A stretch of 64,000 nt of DNA from Odoribacter sp. AF15-53 (GTDB taxonomy: Bacteria > Bacteroidota > Bacteroidia > Bacteroidales > Marinifilaceae): positions 124,001-188,000 of the forward strand of contig NZ_QUHC01000001.1 of NCBI RefSeq assembly GCF_003479425.1, read 5' to 3'. Below, piece after piece: positions 25,049 to 33,743 of the stretch. Position 1 is the first letter of the stretch. Each line of letters opens with the position of its first letter. The translations under genes were made by a program, and so were the position numbers. Under the pieces are notes generated by a model that was given only the letters and a program-made list of their open reading frames with translations, was not told the DNA's origin and made no database searches.

Positions 25049-26587
25049 ATGATAAAGATAAATCTTGTCGAGTATTTTGAAAACACGGTGCGAAAGCATG
25101 CTGATAAGATCGCCGTGTATGATAAAGAACGTGACATCACTTTTTCTGGTTTAGAACAGAAATGTAAATTGTTGGCGAGTGAAATTTTATCACGTAAAAA
25201 CGTGATAAAAAGACCAATAGCAATATATCTTAATAAAAGTATAGAAAGCGTTTATTCGGATTTGGCTGTTATATATAGCGGGAATTTCTACATGAACCTG
25301 GATGTAAAAACTCCCGTGACGAGAATAAAGAACATTCTGGAACTAGTGTGTCCCGAAGTAATTATCACGAATAATCAGTTCGAGAAAAACATACAGGATA
25401 TTGTGCCGAAAGAGACCGTGGTTATCAATCTTGATTCGGTCGATTTTGGTGAAATTGTTCGTGATGACAATATGCTTTCCGCTCGTCTGGGAACGCTGAT
25501 CGACACCGATCCTCTTTGTATTATAAATACTTCCGGTTCAACGGGGACTCCCAAGGGGGTGGTCTTGAATCATCGGAGTTTTGTTGATTTCACGGAATGG
25601 GCAGATGACACGTTCTCTTTCACGGATGAAGAGATTATCGGTTCATTGTCCCCTTTGGTTTTTGATATATACAGTTTCGAGTTATGTATGTTGATGGCCA
25701 AGGGAAGTACGATCGTGTTGATTCCCGATCATTTGTCTGCTTTCCCCGCGGCGATATTGCAATTATTGCAAGAGAAAAAGGTATCATTTATTTTTTGGGT
25801 ACCGACGATCATGGTCAATATCGCTAACATGAATTTGTTGGATAAAATACAGTTGCCGGATCTGAGATTATGCTGGTTTGCGGGAGAGGTGTTCCCAACA
25901 AAACAATTTAATTACTGGCACGGGGAGTTGCCGCGTGTTTTATTTGCCAATCTTTATGGACCGATCGAGATCACGCTGGACTGCACTTATTTTAAAGTAG
26001 AACGGGAGATCAGGGACGAGGAACCGATACCTATCGGATTTCCGTGCAGGAATACAGACGTTTTGATTTTGGACGAGGATGACCGAGAAGTGGCGGAAGC
26101 GGGACGAGAAGGAGAACTTTGCATTCGCGGGACTTCTTTGGCGATGGGGTATTATAACAACCCGGAGAAGACGGCTGCTGCTTTTGTTCAAAACCCGTTG
26201 AACAGTGCCTACCCGGAAATTATCTATCGTACGGGTGATGTCGTGTACCGGAATTCTTTCGGCGAGATTGTTTTCAAAGGTCGAAAGGATACTTTAATAA
26301 AGCATTTGGGGTATCGGATCGAATTAGGAGAGATCGAACACGTGATTATCAATAAATTGAAATTAGTCCGGAACGGGTGTATCGTGTACAACAACCAGAA
26401 AAAAGAGATCACGTTGTTTTACGAGGCAGAACAAGAAGTCAACGTTTCTGAATTCAGAACAAGAATCGGTAAAGAATTGCCTAAATATATGGTTCCGACG
26501 GCATTTCATTGTTTAAGTGAATTGCAGCGGAATACGAATGGAAAAATAGATCGTTTACATTATAATCAACTGGTCACGGGTTTATGA
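25049..26587 (+). CDS. Amino-acid-type adenylation enzyme (AMP-binding)
   Basis: 512 residues, a stand-alone NRPS-like adenylation domain of the DltA type. Core motifs: TSGSTGTPKG (161-170), FDIYSFEL (205-212, with the Asp that in amino-acid-activating domains binds the alpha-amino group), NLYGPIEIT (301-309), YRTGD (393-397), the FKGRKDTLIKHLGYRIE hinge and NTNGKIDR with catalytic Lys499. It should form an acyl- or aminoacyl-AMP and load it onto a carrier protein; two carrier genes follow at 27393 and 28698. Substrate cannot be read by eye. It overlaps the GNAT gene by four bases. This is the first gene of an apparent acyl-building module inside the capsule operon. Confidence 0.9.
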   Translation: MIKINLVEYFENTVRKHADKIAVYDKERDITFSGLEQKCKLLASEILSRKNVIKRPIAIYLNKSIESVYSDLAVIYSGNFYMNLDVKTPVTRIKNILELVCPEVIITNNQFEKNIQDIVPKETVVINLDSVDFGEIVRDDNMLSARLGTLIDTDPLCIINTSGSTGTPKGVVLNHRSFVDFTEWADDTFSFTDEEIIGSLSPLVFDIYSFELCMLMAKGSTIVLIPDHLSAFPAAILQLLQEKKVSFIFWVPTIMVNIANMNLLDKIQLPDLRLCWFAGEVFPTKQFNYWHGELPRVLFANLYGPIEITLDCTYFKVEREIRDEEPIPIGFPCRNTDVLILDEDDREVAEAGREGELCIRGTSLAMGYYNNPEKTAAAFVQNPLNSAYPEIIYRTGDVVYRNSFGEIVFKGRKDTLIKHLGYRIELGEIEHVIINKLKLVRNGCIVYNNQKKEITLFYEAEQEVNVSEFRTRIGKELPKYMVPTAFHCLSELQRNTNGKIDRLHYNQLVTGL

Positions 26588-27396
26588 GCAAGATCAATTC
26601 GTACCGGGAGGTTCTCGATCTATCATGTGCAGTACGGAATCTAAGAAAGGGATTTATAACTAATTTCTATCCGGACTCTTTCCGAGTTGATTTGTGGTGT
26701 AAGTACGGTAGTTTATTTTATTATTTATACCCGGAGACTGTATTTTTCGAACAGGTAGAAAGAGGTTTCAGGCATTTGTTTTATATCTCGACTTCAGAAC
26801 AGGCATTAAAAGAAGCATTAATTGATTTTTTGGCTGGGCATGAAACGGGTTCATTAGTGGTAGATGTTCTGGGAAATGATTCGGATTTGCCTGTAAAGAG
26901 ACTTTTTGAAGAAAATGGTTTCCAAGAATACTCTTCCCTGATTCGTATGACACGGATAAACTCTCTTGTTGGAGAGGAAAAGGTTATTCCGGATGTCGTA
27001 TTTCAGGCTGGAATAGGGGATGTGCAGGAGATATTGAAATTATATGATACTTACTTTGACGCTTACATTGAGCAAATCCCGTTAAGAGAAGAGTTAGAAA
27101 GATGGATCGCTTCCGATCATGTGCTGGTGTATCGGGCGGACGGGCACATTGTAGGATTCCTGATTTACGATTTGACGGGTGTGACTCTTTATCTACGCTA
27201 TTGGTTTGTACATCCGGAATATCGGGATCAAAAGATAGGGGCTATTTTGTTTAAAGAATTTATGAGGCGGGGAGAAAATACCCGGCGGCAGTTGTTCTGG
27301 GTTATATCCTCCAACGAAAATGCAATAAAGCGTTATGTTCATTATGGTTTTGCTATAGAGAAAATGTTTGATTATGTTTTAATAAATACGTTATGA
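26584..27396 (+). CDS. GNAT-family N-acyltransferase (possibly tandem GNAT)
   Basis: 270 residues. The C-terminal half (about 140-268) is a GNAT acyltransferase: LVYRADGHIVGFLIYDL, then YLRYWFVHPEYRDQKIGAILFKEF with the acyl-CoA-binding loop, and NENAIKRYVHYGF. The N-terminal half also ends in a GNAT-like block (RLFEENGFQEYSSLIRM near 100-115), so it may be a degenerate tandem GNAT. It overlaps the adenylation gene by four bases and the carrier gene by four bases, so all three are made together. Likely jobs are acetylating the carrier-bound amino acid or moving the acyl group to a sugar amine; the sequence does not decide. Confidence 0.82.
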   Translation: MSKINSYREVLDLSCAVRNLRKGFITNFYPDSFRVDLWCKYGSLFYYLYPETVFFEQVERGFRHLFYISTSEQALKEALIDFLAGHETGSLVVDVLGNDSDLPVKRLFEENGFQEYSSLIRMTRINSLVGEEKVIPDVVFQAGIGDVQEILKLYDTYFDAYIEQIPLREELERWIASDHVLVYRADGHIVGFLIYDLTGVTLYLRYWFVHPEYRDQKIGAILFKEFMRRGENTRRQLFWVISSNENAIKRYVHYGFAIEKMFDYVLINTL

Positions 27397-27623
27397 GAGA
27401 AAAAGTTATACAGATTTTGTCTGAATTACGTCCGGAGTTTGATTTTAACGATTCGTTGAATTTCATGGAAGAAGGGATGTTGGATTCATTTGATATTATA
27501 AATTTAGTTACGGCCTTGGATCAAGAGTTCGGTATTTCTATAGATGGAATTGATGTGTTGCCGGATAACTTTTCGACGATAGACAGGATCATCGGGTTGG
27601 TAGAAAAAAACAGGGCTGTCTGA
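27393..27623 (+). CDS. Acyl/peptidyl carrier protein, copy 1
   Basis: 76 residues. Four-helix carrier protein with the phosphopantetheine site Ser32 in the motif EGMLDSFDIINL, followed by the acidic second helix (VTALDQEFGISID) that contacts partner enzymes. It lacks the DSL of classic ACP and has DSF, closer to DltC and peptidyl carriers. It lies directly after the adenylation and GNAT genes and overlaps the condensing-enzyme gene by one base, so it is the likely acceptor of the adenylated substrate. Confidence 0.92.
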   Translation: MREKVIQILSELRPEFDFNDSLNFMEEGMLDSFDIINLVTALDQEFGISIDGIDVLPDNFSTIDRIIGLVEKNRAV

Positions 27624-28687
27624 TGAATCTGAAGTTTCATAATAAGAAGATAACAGGGATTCTGACGATTTTACCCGCGAACGAGATAAAATTTGAAGAT
27701 GAAATGTTGAATTATAATTTTACCGCAGCCAAATCCTTGAAGTTGAAGATGGCTATGGGATACGATACGCATCGTGTCGTGGAGGGGGATACCTGTGTTT
27801 CGGATTTATGTGTCCACGGGATGGATTATCTTTTCAAAAATAATCTGCTGGCTAAAGATGACATTGATGCCTTGATACTGGTGACTCAATCCCCGGATCA
27901 TATTATGCCGCCCACGAGTAATATTATTCAAGGGCGGTTGGGGTTGAAACACGATATGATATGTTTGGATATAAACCAAGGGTGTGCCGGGTACGTGTTG
28001 GGATTGGTGCAAGCGTTTATGCTTCTGGAACAGGAATGCATCCGCAAGGTGGTGCTTTTAAATGCGGATGTTTTGAGCCGTAAAGTTTCTAAAAGAGATC
28101 GTAACAGTAACCCGTTGATCGGAGATGCTGCATCCGTTACCGTCGTGGAGAAAGACTCGTGTGATAGCGAGATATTCGGGAATATTCGGATGGATGGATC
28201 GCGGGCAGAAGCGTTGATGATCCCTGCGGGGGGATTCCGTTTGCCTTCTTCTGCCGAAACAGCAGTGATGGAGGAAGACCCGAACGGGAATTTCAGGTCG
28301 AGAGATCATTTGGTGATGAAAGGGGATGAGGTTTTCAATTTCGTGCAACAAGAGGTTCCTCCTATGATTGAAGAGTTGTTACAATTCTCATCCTGTGACA
28401 AGGAAGATGTGTCCTGGTACCTGTTTCATCAGCCAAACAAGTTTATGTTGAATAAGTTGGCTGATAAAATTGGGATACAACGGGAGAAAATGCCTGCCAA
28501 TGTTGTCGAAAAATTCGGGAACTCTAGCGGGGTGACGATTCCTGTCAATATAGCCTATAATTTGGGAGATACTTTATTGCGAGAGCACGTGAAAGTGTGT
28601 ATGGCCGGCTTTGGAGTGGGACTTACCTGGGCATCGCTATTGTTGGATATAGGAAAATTACAGTTCAATCAAATAATTAATTTTTAA
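27623..28687 (+). CDS. 3-oxoacyl-ACP synthase III-like condensing enzyme, copy 1
   Basis: 354 residues, thiolase-fold enzyme of the KAS III (FabH) type. The catalytic triad is intact: Cys121 in DINQGCAGYVLGL, His269 in LFHQPNK and Asn300 in KFGNSSGVTIPV. It starts in a TGATG overlap with the carrier gene. The family condenses a CoA- or carrier-bound starter with malonyl-ACP, or transfers acyl groups without chain extension in some secondary-metabolism members. The start is 20-30 residues longer than FabH. A near copy lies at 29792 with the same triad numbering, so the pair arose by duplication. Confidence 0.92.
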   Translation: MNLKFHNKKITGILTILPANEIKFEDEMLNYNFTAAKSLKLKMAMGYDTHRVVEGDTCVSDLCVHGMDYLFKNNLLAKDDIDALILVTQSPDHIMPPTSNIIQGRLGLKHDMICLDINQGCAGYVLGLVQAFMLLEQECIRKVVLLNADVLSRKVSKRDRNSNPLIGDAASVTVVEKDSCDSEIFGNIRMDGSRAEALMIPAGGFRLPSSAETAVMEEDPNGNFRSRDHLVMKGDEVFNFVQQEVPPMIEELLQFSSCDKEDVSWYLFHQPNKFMLNKLADKIGIQREKMPANVVEKFGNSSGVTIPVNIAYNLGDTLLREHVKVCMAGFGVGLTWASLLLDIGKLQFNQIINF

Positions 28688-28697
28688 ATTGTAAATT

Positions 28698-28916
28698 ATG
28701 GAAGAATTATTGGAAAAATTAGCGGAAATACTGGAAGTGGACGAGTTGGACGGAGTGAAGAAATTTGTGGATTTCGAAGAATGGGATTCTCTTTCAAGTT
28801 TATCGGTTATCGCCATGTTGGATGCTGACTATAAAATGTCGATGTCAAATAAAGAACTTCTAGCTTACCCGTCGATTAACGCTTTTTGCGAAGACGTGTT
28901 ATCCCGGAAAAAATAG
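28698..28916 (+). CDS. Acyl carrier protein, copy 2
   Basis: 72 residues. Carrier protein with Ser31 in EEWDSLSSLSVIAMLD, the more usual DSL form, and an acidic helix 2. Starting ten bases after condensing enzyme copy 1. Having two different carriers in one module, one DSF and one DSL, suggests that one holds the adenylated starter and the other the growing acyl chain or extender; this is inference. Confidence 0.92.
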   Translation: MEELLEKLAEILEVDELDGVKKFVDFEEWDSLSSLSVIAMLDADYKMSMSNKELLAYPSINAFCEDVLSRKK

Positions 28917-28927
28917 AATGTCATTTG

Positions 28928-28973
28928 TTTACGGGGAGAAGAGTACACTTCGTGTGATCGACTTTCCCGTAAA
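28928..28973 (+). other. Two-tier hairpin between carrier copy 2 and the first SDR gene
   Basis: The 98-base gap is the longest within the acyl module. It contains an 8-bp perfect inverted repeat (28928-28935 with 28966-28973) enclosing a smaller one (ACAC-TTC-GTGT, 28945-28955). No T tract follows, so it is not a simple terminator; it could be an RNA processing or stability element within the operon. Confidence 0.4.
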
Positions 28974-29014
28974 ATAACTATCGTGTGTGGTTTTAATATA
29001 GAAAGGATTCTATC

Positions 29015-29761
29015 ATGAATAATCCATTTTCTTTGGTCGGGAAAACGATTCTGGTCACGGGGGCTTCTTCCGGGATTGGGAAAGCTATCGCGATCGAGTG
29101 CTCAAAACTGGGGGCGTGTCTGGTTATAACCGGAAGGGATGAGAGAAGATTACACGCCACTTGGGAGTTGCTGGAGGGAAAGGGGCACGTTGAAGTTGCC
29201 GGGGATCTGACGATGGAGGAAGAGGTGGAGGAGTTATTAAACTTGTTGCCGGAACTGGATGGAATTGTCCATGTTGCCGGTGTGGGCCAGAGTATACCAT
29301 TCCCGTATATATCCAAGGAAAAACTGGATAGTATGTTTTCCGTGAATTTCTTTGCTCCGGTTCTCCTGTCCCAAAAGATGATTAAAAAGAGAAAATTACG
29401 TAAGGGTGCTTCTATCGTGTTCATATCTTCAATAGATGGTCCCGTGACCGCCCATATCGGGAATGCTATTTATTCCTCGACAAAAGCCGCTTTAACAGGA
29501 ATGGCCAAAAACATGGCAGTGGATCTGGCATCCAAGAGAATCCGAGTCAATTGTGTCCTTCCCGGAATGGTCGAGACCCCGTTGATTCATCAGGGAAGTA
29601 TCTCGGAGGAGCAATTGGATCAAGATAAATTGTCTTATCCCTTGAAACGATATGCACGACCGGAAGAGGTGGCTTATGCGGTTATTTATTTTTTGTCTGA
29701 TGCCAGTAGTTTTACCACCGGGGCTAATCTGGTCGTGGATGGTGGTTTTACATTATTGTAA
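29015..29761 (+). CDS. SDR-family oxidoreductase, copy 1 (FabG-like)
   Basis: 248 residues. Classical short-chain dehydrogenase/reductase: TGASSGIG cofactor motif at 15-22, Ser138/139 in VFISSIDG, catalytic Tyr153 and Lys157 in YSSTKAAL, and the C-terminal VVDGGFT end typical of FabG-like proteins. The ITGRDERR after strand 2 suggests NADP. In this setting it probably reduces a 3-oxoacyl group on a carrier to 3-hydroxyacyl. Length and motifs look fully functional. Confidence 0.9.
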   Translation: MNNPFSLVGKTILVTGASSGIGKAIAIECSKLGACLVITGRDERRLHATWELLEGKGHVEVAGDLTMEEEVEELLNLLPELDGIVHVAGVGQSIPFPYISKEKLDSMFSVNFFAPVLLSQKMIKKRKLRKGASIVFISSIDGPVTAHIGNAIYSSTKAALTGMAKNMAVDLASKRIRVNCVLPGMVETPLIHQGSISEEQLDQDKLSYPLKRYARPEEVAYAVIYFLSDASSFTTGANLVVDGGFTLL

Positions 29762-29791
29762 TATGTTACGGAATACTATAAAGTAATAAAT

Positions 29792-30868
29792 ATGGATTTT
29801 GTTTTTTCAAATAGTTCTATTACAGGAATGTTGGCTGTAATGCCCGATAGGGAGATCAAGTTTGAAGATGAGATGGTTAATTTTAATTTCCCGATTAAAA
29901 GTTCTTTGAAGTTGGCTAAAACATTCGGGTATGGAGCCCGTCGTGTGGTTGATGATGGTGTGACGGCTTCTGATTTGTGCGTGTACGGTATAAATTATTT
30001 GCTGGATGCGGGTTTGTTGAAAAAGGAAGATATCGGGGGAATACTTTTTATCAGCCAGACGCCGGATTATATTCAACCCCCAACATCGAACGTGATACAG
30101 GGAAAATTGGGGCTTGGTTATGATGTCTTGTGCATGGACATTAATCAAGGGTGTGCCGGTTTTGTCTTGGGAATATTTCAGGCTTATTCTCTATTAGCCT
30201 CAGGTTTGGAGGGAAAAATACTTCTGTTGAACGCGGAAACCCCTTCTTTGGTTATGCCCAAAAGGGATCGGAGTTCAACTCCTTTATTCGGTGATGCCGC
30301 AACGATAACGGTTATCGAGAAAACAGATGCTGAAACCCCTTCCCGGTTTAAGATAAAGAATGACGGTTCGAGGTACGATGCGTTAATTATTCCCGCAGGC
30401 GGTTTCCGTATGCGTTGTTCCACGGAGACAAGTGTCGAAACCCAACAGGAAGACGGGAATTTTAGAAGCCTCGAACATCCCGTGATGAAAGGAGATGACG
30501 TGTATAATTTTACCGTGAATGAAGTGATCGAATTAATCGAGGAGATGGTTTCCACTTCCTCGTTAACAAAGGAAGATATTGATTATTACATGCTTCATCA
30601 ACCGAATCGTTTTATCCTTCAGAATATGGCGAAGAAAATGGATATTCCGGAGGATAAAATGCCCAATAATATCGTGGGGCTTTTCGGGAATAGTAGTAGT
30701 GCGGCTTTGCCTGTCAATATCGTGTACAATTTTGGAGAGATTTTGGAACGGCGAGAGTTGACATTTCTTTTAAGTGGTTTTGGGATCGGGTTATCTTGGA
30801 ATACTGCTTTAATGAAACTGGGGAATTTGAATTTTTGTAAAATGGTAGGTCATTCTTTATGTCAGTAG
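29792..30868 (+). CDS. 3-oxoacyl-ACP synthase III-like condensing enzyme, copy 2
   Basis: 358 residues, paralogue of the enzyme at 27623 along its whole length (EIKFEDEM, DINQGCAGFVLG, PAGGFR, NFRS and MKGDxVxNF are shared). The triad is intact at the same positions: Cys121, His269, Asn300. Two functional-looking copies separated by a carrier and an SDR suggest two condensation rounds or two starters, with each enzyme paired to one reductase. It overlaps the next SDR gene by ten bases. Confidence 0.92.
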   Translation: MDFVFSNSSITGMLAVMPDREIKFEDEMVNFNFPIKSSLKLAKTFGYGARRVVDDGVTASDLCVYGINYLLDAGLLKKEDIGGILFISQTPDYIQPPTSNVIQGKLGLGYDVLCMDINQGCAGFVLGIFQAYSLLASGLEGKILLLNAETPSLVMPKRDRSSTPLFGDAATITVIEKTDAETPSRFKIKNDGSRYDALIIPAGGFRMRCSTETSVETQQEDGNFRSLEHPVMKGDDVYNFTVNEVIELIEEMVSTSSLTKEDIDYYMLHQPNRFILQNMAKKMDIPEDKMPNNIVGLFGNSSSAALPVNIVYNFGEILERRELTFLLSGFGIGLSWNTALMKLGNLNFCKMVGHSLCQ

Positions 30869-31629
30869 TAAATTGTAATCCAATGGATCTGTCCGGTAGG
30901 TCTTATATCATAACCGGTGCCGCCTCTGGGATCGGGAAGGCGACAGCTATTATTTTATCGAAATTAGGAGCAAAATTGTTGTTACTCGATATAAATAAGG
31001 GAAATCTGGAACAACTTCATGATTCGTGTGAGAATATGGTTGATACTCTTGTTATTGATCTGACAAAATCGGGGGATATCAAGAGTTTGGTAAAAGAAAA
31101 AATAGCTGTTTTCGGTAAAATTAATGGTTTTGTCCATTGTGCGGGCATCCCTTATATATCTCCGTTAAATGCGGTAAATACCGAAAAGAGCGAGATGTTG
31201 TACAAGTTGAACACATACGCGGCAATCGAATTGGCTAAAGTATGTTCCAACAAGCAGGTGTACGTGGGGGAACATGGTTCTTTCGTGTTGCTTTCTTCCG
31301 TTTACGGGCTGGTCGGATCGGCAGCTAACGTGGTTTACGCCATGAGTAAAGCTGCCATTATCGGTATTACCCGGTCATTATCTATAGAATTGGCTCCCAA
31401 AAATATTCGGGTGAATTGTATTGCACCCGGTTTCGTGAAAACGAACATGTTGGCGGGTAACGCGGGGGCGTTTGATGATTCTTACAATCAGAAGTTGGAA
31501 GCTTTGCATCCGTTGGGTTTGGGGGATGCGGATTCAATAGCGGAACCTATCGCTTTTTTATTGTCTGATGCAAGTCGATGGATCACGGGGGCGATTATCA
31601 ACGTGGATGGCGGTTTTACTGCTCAATAA
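30859..31629 (+). CDS. SDR-family oxidoreductase, copy 2
   Basis: 256 residues. TGAASGIG cofactor motif at 19-26, an Asp in LLLLDINKG after strand 2 (points to NAD(H)), Ser147 in LLSSVYG, Tyr160 and Lys164 in YAMSKAAI, and the closing INVDGGFTAQ. It begins inside the end of condensing enzyme copy 2, a coupling that suggests they act in sequence. Expected role: reduction of a carrier-bound keto group or oxidation of a hydroxyl. Confidence 0.9.
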   Translation: MSVVNCNPMDLSGRSYIITGAASGIGKATAIILSKLGAKLLLLDINKGNLEQLHDSCENMVDTLVIDLTKSGDIKSLVKEKIAVFGKINGFVHCAGIPYISPLNAVNTEKSEMLYKLNTYAAIELAKVCSNKQVYVGEHGSFVLLSSVYGLVGSAANVVYAMSKAAIIGITRSLSIELAPKNIRVNCIAPGFVKTNMLAGNAGAFDDSYNQKLEALHPLGLGDADSIAEPIAFLLSDASRWITGAIINVDGGFTAQ

Positions 31630-31639
31630 ATAAAATGGA

Positions 31640-32383
31640 ATGAAAGAATGTATTATTATAACCGGAGCTTCTTCCGGCATGGGACGTGAGATGGCTAAAA
31701 AATTCTCTTCCTCTTATCCTGTTATTTTGAATGGCCGGGATCTGGAACGTCTGGAAGAAACGAGACAACAGTGTCAAAATCCCCAGAATCAATTAATATG
31801 GCAGTATGATCTGGAAAATGTGGAGGATGTTGAACAAACTTTGGCGACATTCCTGACGGGACATCAGGTCCGGGTAGCTTATTTCGTGCATTGTGCCGGT
31901 TACATGAAAACTTATCCTTTGAAGATGGTTTCTGCGTCACTATTTCAGCAGACGTTTAATATAAATGTCATTTCTGGGGCCTTGATTATAAAAACATTGA
32001 TGAATCGTAAATTGAATGGCGATACGCTAAAAAGCGTGGTGTTGATCTCTAGTAATATCAGTAATTTCGGGGCGAAGGCTTTTGGGGTTTACGGGGCTTC
32101 GAAAGGAGCCATGGATGCCTTGATGCGTTCTTTGGCCGTGGAGCTGGCGCCCAAGGTACGGTTGAATTCCGTGTTGCCGGGAGGGGTGCGTACCACGATG
32201 ACGGAGCATATGTACCAGGATGAGGAGCTCGTGAAACGTATGGCTGCGACCTACCCGCTGGGTTTGGGGGAGGCAAATGATATTTATGAAGTCGTGAATT
32301 TCTTGTTATCCGACAAAGCAAGATGGATCACGGGACAACAATGTACCGTGGACGGTGGGCGTACGATTAATATTACCGGGTGA
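31640..32383 (+). CDS. SDR-family oxidoreductase, copy 3
   Basis: 247 residues. TGASSGMG cofactor motif at 8-15, Arg in LNGRDLERL (points to NADP), Ser138 in LISSNISN, Tyr151 and Lys155 in YGASKGAM, and the closing CTVDGGRTINITG. It differs more from copies 1 and 2 than they do from each other. Its stop overlaps the start of the metallo-beta-lactamase-fold gene (TGATG). Three SDRs with two condensing enzymes imply a multi-step reductive acyl pathway. Confidence 0.9.
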   Translation: MKECIIITGASSGMGREMAKKFSSSYPVILNGRDLERLEETRQQCQNPQNQLIWQYDLENVEDVEQTLATFLTGHQVRVAYFVHCAGYMKTYPLKMVSASLFQQTFNINVISGALIIKTLMNRKLNGDTLKSVVLISSNISNFGAKAFGVYGASKGAMDALMRSLAVELAPKVRLNSVLPGGVRTTMTEHMYQDEELVKRMAATYPLGLGEANDIYEVVNFLLSDKARWITGQQCTVDGGRTINITG

Positions 32384-33021
32384 TGTCTCTGGAACTGGTA
32401 CGAATTGTGAACAAGCCTATTCCCTCTAATTGTTTCTTGATTTTTGATAAAGAGATCGGTAACAATTGCCTGATCGTTGATCCGGGGAGTGAATGTTCGG
32501 ATGATCTGGAGTTTGAGTTGAAACGGTTGGATTTGATTCCCGAGTATATCATCCTGACACATGAGCATTTTGATCACGTGTGGGGTTGTAATGAATTAAT
32601 CGAACAATACGGGGCAAAAATCATTGCTTCCGCCTGTTGTTCCGAGGGAATTCAAAGTAACAAGAAAAATCATTCCCTGTTTTATAATCAAGTTGGGTTC
32701 GAGATCGCTCCTGCGGATGTGTTGATCGAAGATATCGGGTTCCGTTTTGAGTGGAACGGGATAGGCTTAGACTTTTTTATTGCGGAAGGCCACACGAACG
32801 GAGGTATCTGTTTTGTGGTGGGTGAGTATCTTTTTACCGGGGATTCCTTGATAAAAGATTTGAAAACCGTGACGAAATTGTATTGCGGTTCGAAAGAAAA
32901 ATTGAAAGAAACAATCAGGAAGATAGAAGAACTTCGAGGGCGTGACCTGACGGTTTGTCCCGGACATGAGCCGTGTTTCTTGTTGGATGATTACGATTTG
33001 AATAAAGCTATTGGAAAATAA
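32383..33021 (+). CDS. Metallo-beta-lactamase-fold hydrolase
   Basis: 212 residues from the ATG at 32383 (a GTG at 32380 is the alternative). Zinc motif THEHFDHVWG at 59-68 with His60, His62, Asp64 and His65, then EGHTNGG, TGDSLI and CPGHEP, giving a full glyoxalase II-like set of metal ligands. In glyoxalase II and in several polyketide systems this fold cuts thioesters, so here it may release the finished acyl group from its carrier; a stand-alone hydrolase for another ester is also possible. It closes the acyl module. Confidence 0.88.
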   Translation: MSLELVRIVNKPIPSNCFLIFDKEIGNNCLIVDPGSECSDDLEFELKRLDLIPEYIILTHEHFDHVWGCNELIEQYGAKIIASACCSEGIQSNKKNHSLFYNQVGFEIAPADVLIEDIGFRFEWNGIGLDFFIAEGHTNGGICFVVGEYLFTGDSLIKDLKTVTKLYCGSKEKLKETIRKIEELRGRDLTVCPGHEPCFLLDDYDLNKAIGK

Positions 33022-33036
33022 AAATAATTAGTGAAA

Positions 33037-33690
33037 ATGTTACGAGATATTGCTGTTTACGGGGCTGGTGGGTATGGACGAGAAATAGCTTGCTTGATCA
33101 AAAAGATTAATGATCGGGAAGCGAGGTGGAACTTTATCGGTTATTTCGATGATCGTGTTGAAGCGGGAACGAGTATTTCATACGGGCAAATACGGGGGAA
33201 CATGGAGGTGTTGAATGCGTGGGAAACGGAATTAGATGTCGTGTTTGCGATATCTAATGCGGAGGTGTTGCAAGTGTTGTATCGTAAGGTTGCTAACCCG
33301 CTTGTTGCTTTCCCGAATATAATCGACCCGGATACCGTTTTTTTAGATAGAGATAGCTTGGAAATGGGACAAGGGAATATTGTCGGGGCTTTCTGCTGTT
33401 TTAGTTGCAATAATTCCTTGGGGAACTTTAATATCCTCAACGGGAGCATTTCTTTTGGCCATGATGCTAGGATAGGCGACTTTAATATCCTAAACCCGGA
33501 GACTCGGTTATCGGGAGGTGTGGTTGTTGGGAATGCGAATTTTTTCGGGCTGCGAAGTGCCGTGTTGCAATATATTAACGTGGGAGACAATACGCGTGTC
33601 GGGGCCGGTAGCATCGTGATGAGAAACACGAAGGATGGCTTTTTATACATGGGGGTACCCGCAAAAAAATATGACGTGTACTCTCGTTAA
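33037..33690 (+). CDS. PglD/NeuD-like sugar N-acyltransferase
   Basis: 217 residues from the ATG at 33037; a GTG at 33031 is also possible. N-terminal nucleotide-sugar-binding Rossmann-like domain (DIAVYGAGGYGREIACLI) and a C-terminal left-handed beta-helix of hexapeptide repeats with a His in SFGHDARIGDFNIL, at the place of the catalytic His of PglD. PglD acetylates the 4-amino group of UDP-4-amino sugars using acetyl-CoA. Here it follows directly after a carrier-protein acyl module and precedes a PglE-like aminotransferase, so it may accept a longer or aminoacyl donor; that is inference. Confidence 0.87.
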   Translation: MLRDIAVYGAGGYGREIACLIKKINDREARWNFIGYFDDRVEAGTSISYGQIRGNMEVLNAWETELDVVFAISNAEVLQVLYRKVANPLVAFPNIIDPDTVFLDRDSLEMGQGNIVGAFCCFSCNNSLGNFNILNGSISFGHDARIGDFNILNPETRLSGGVVVGNANFFGLRSAVLQYINVGDNTRVGAGSIVMRNTKDGFLYMGVPAKKYDVYSR

Positions 33691-33743
33691 GGGGTAATCA
33701 CCTTACTGATTTTATTGGAAAGATATTTTAACACGATAGATAT

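Noticed and set aside
25049..33021. Classical NRPS or modular PKS gene cluster
   Set aside because: There are no condensation, ketosynthase-acyltransferase or thioesterase multidomain proteins; all functions are on separate small proteins as in type II systems.
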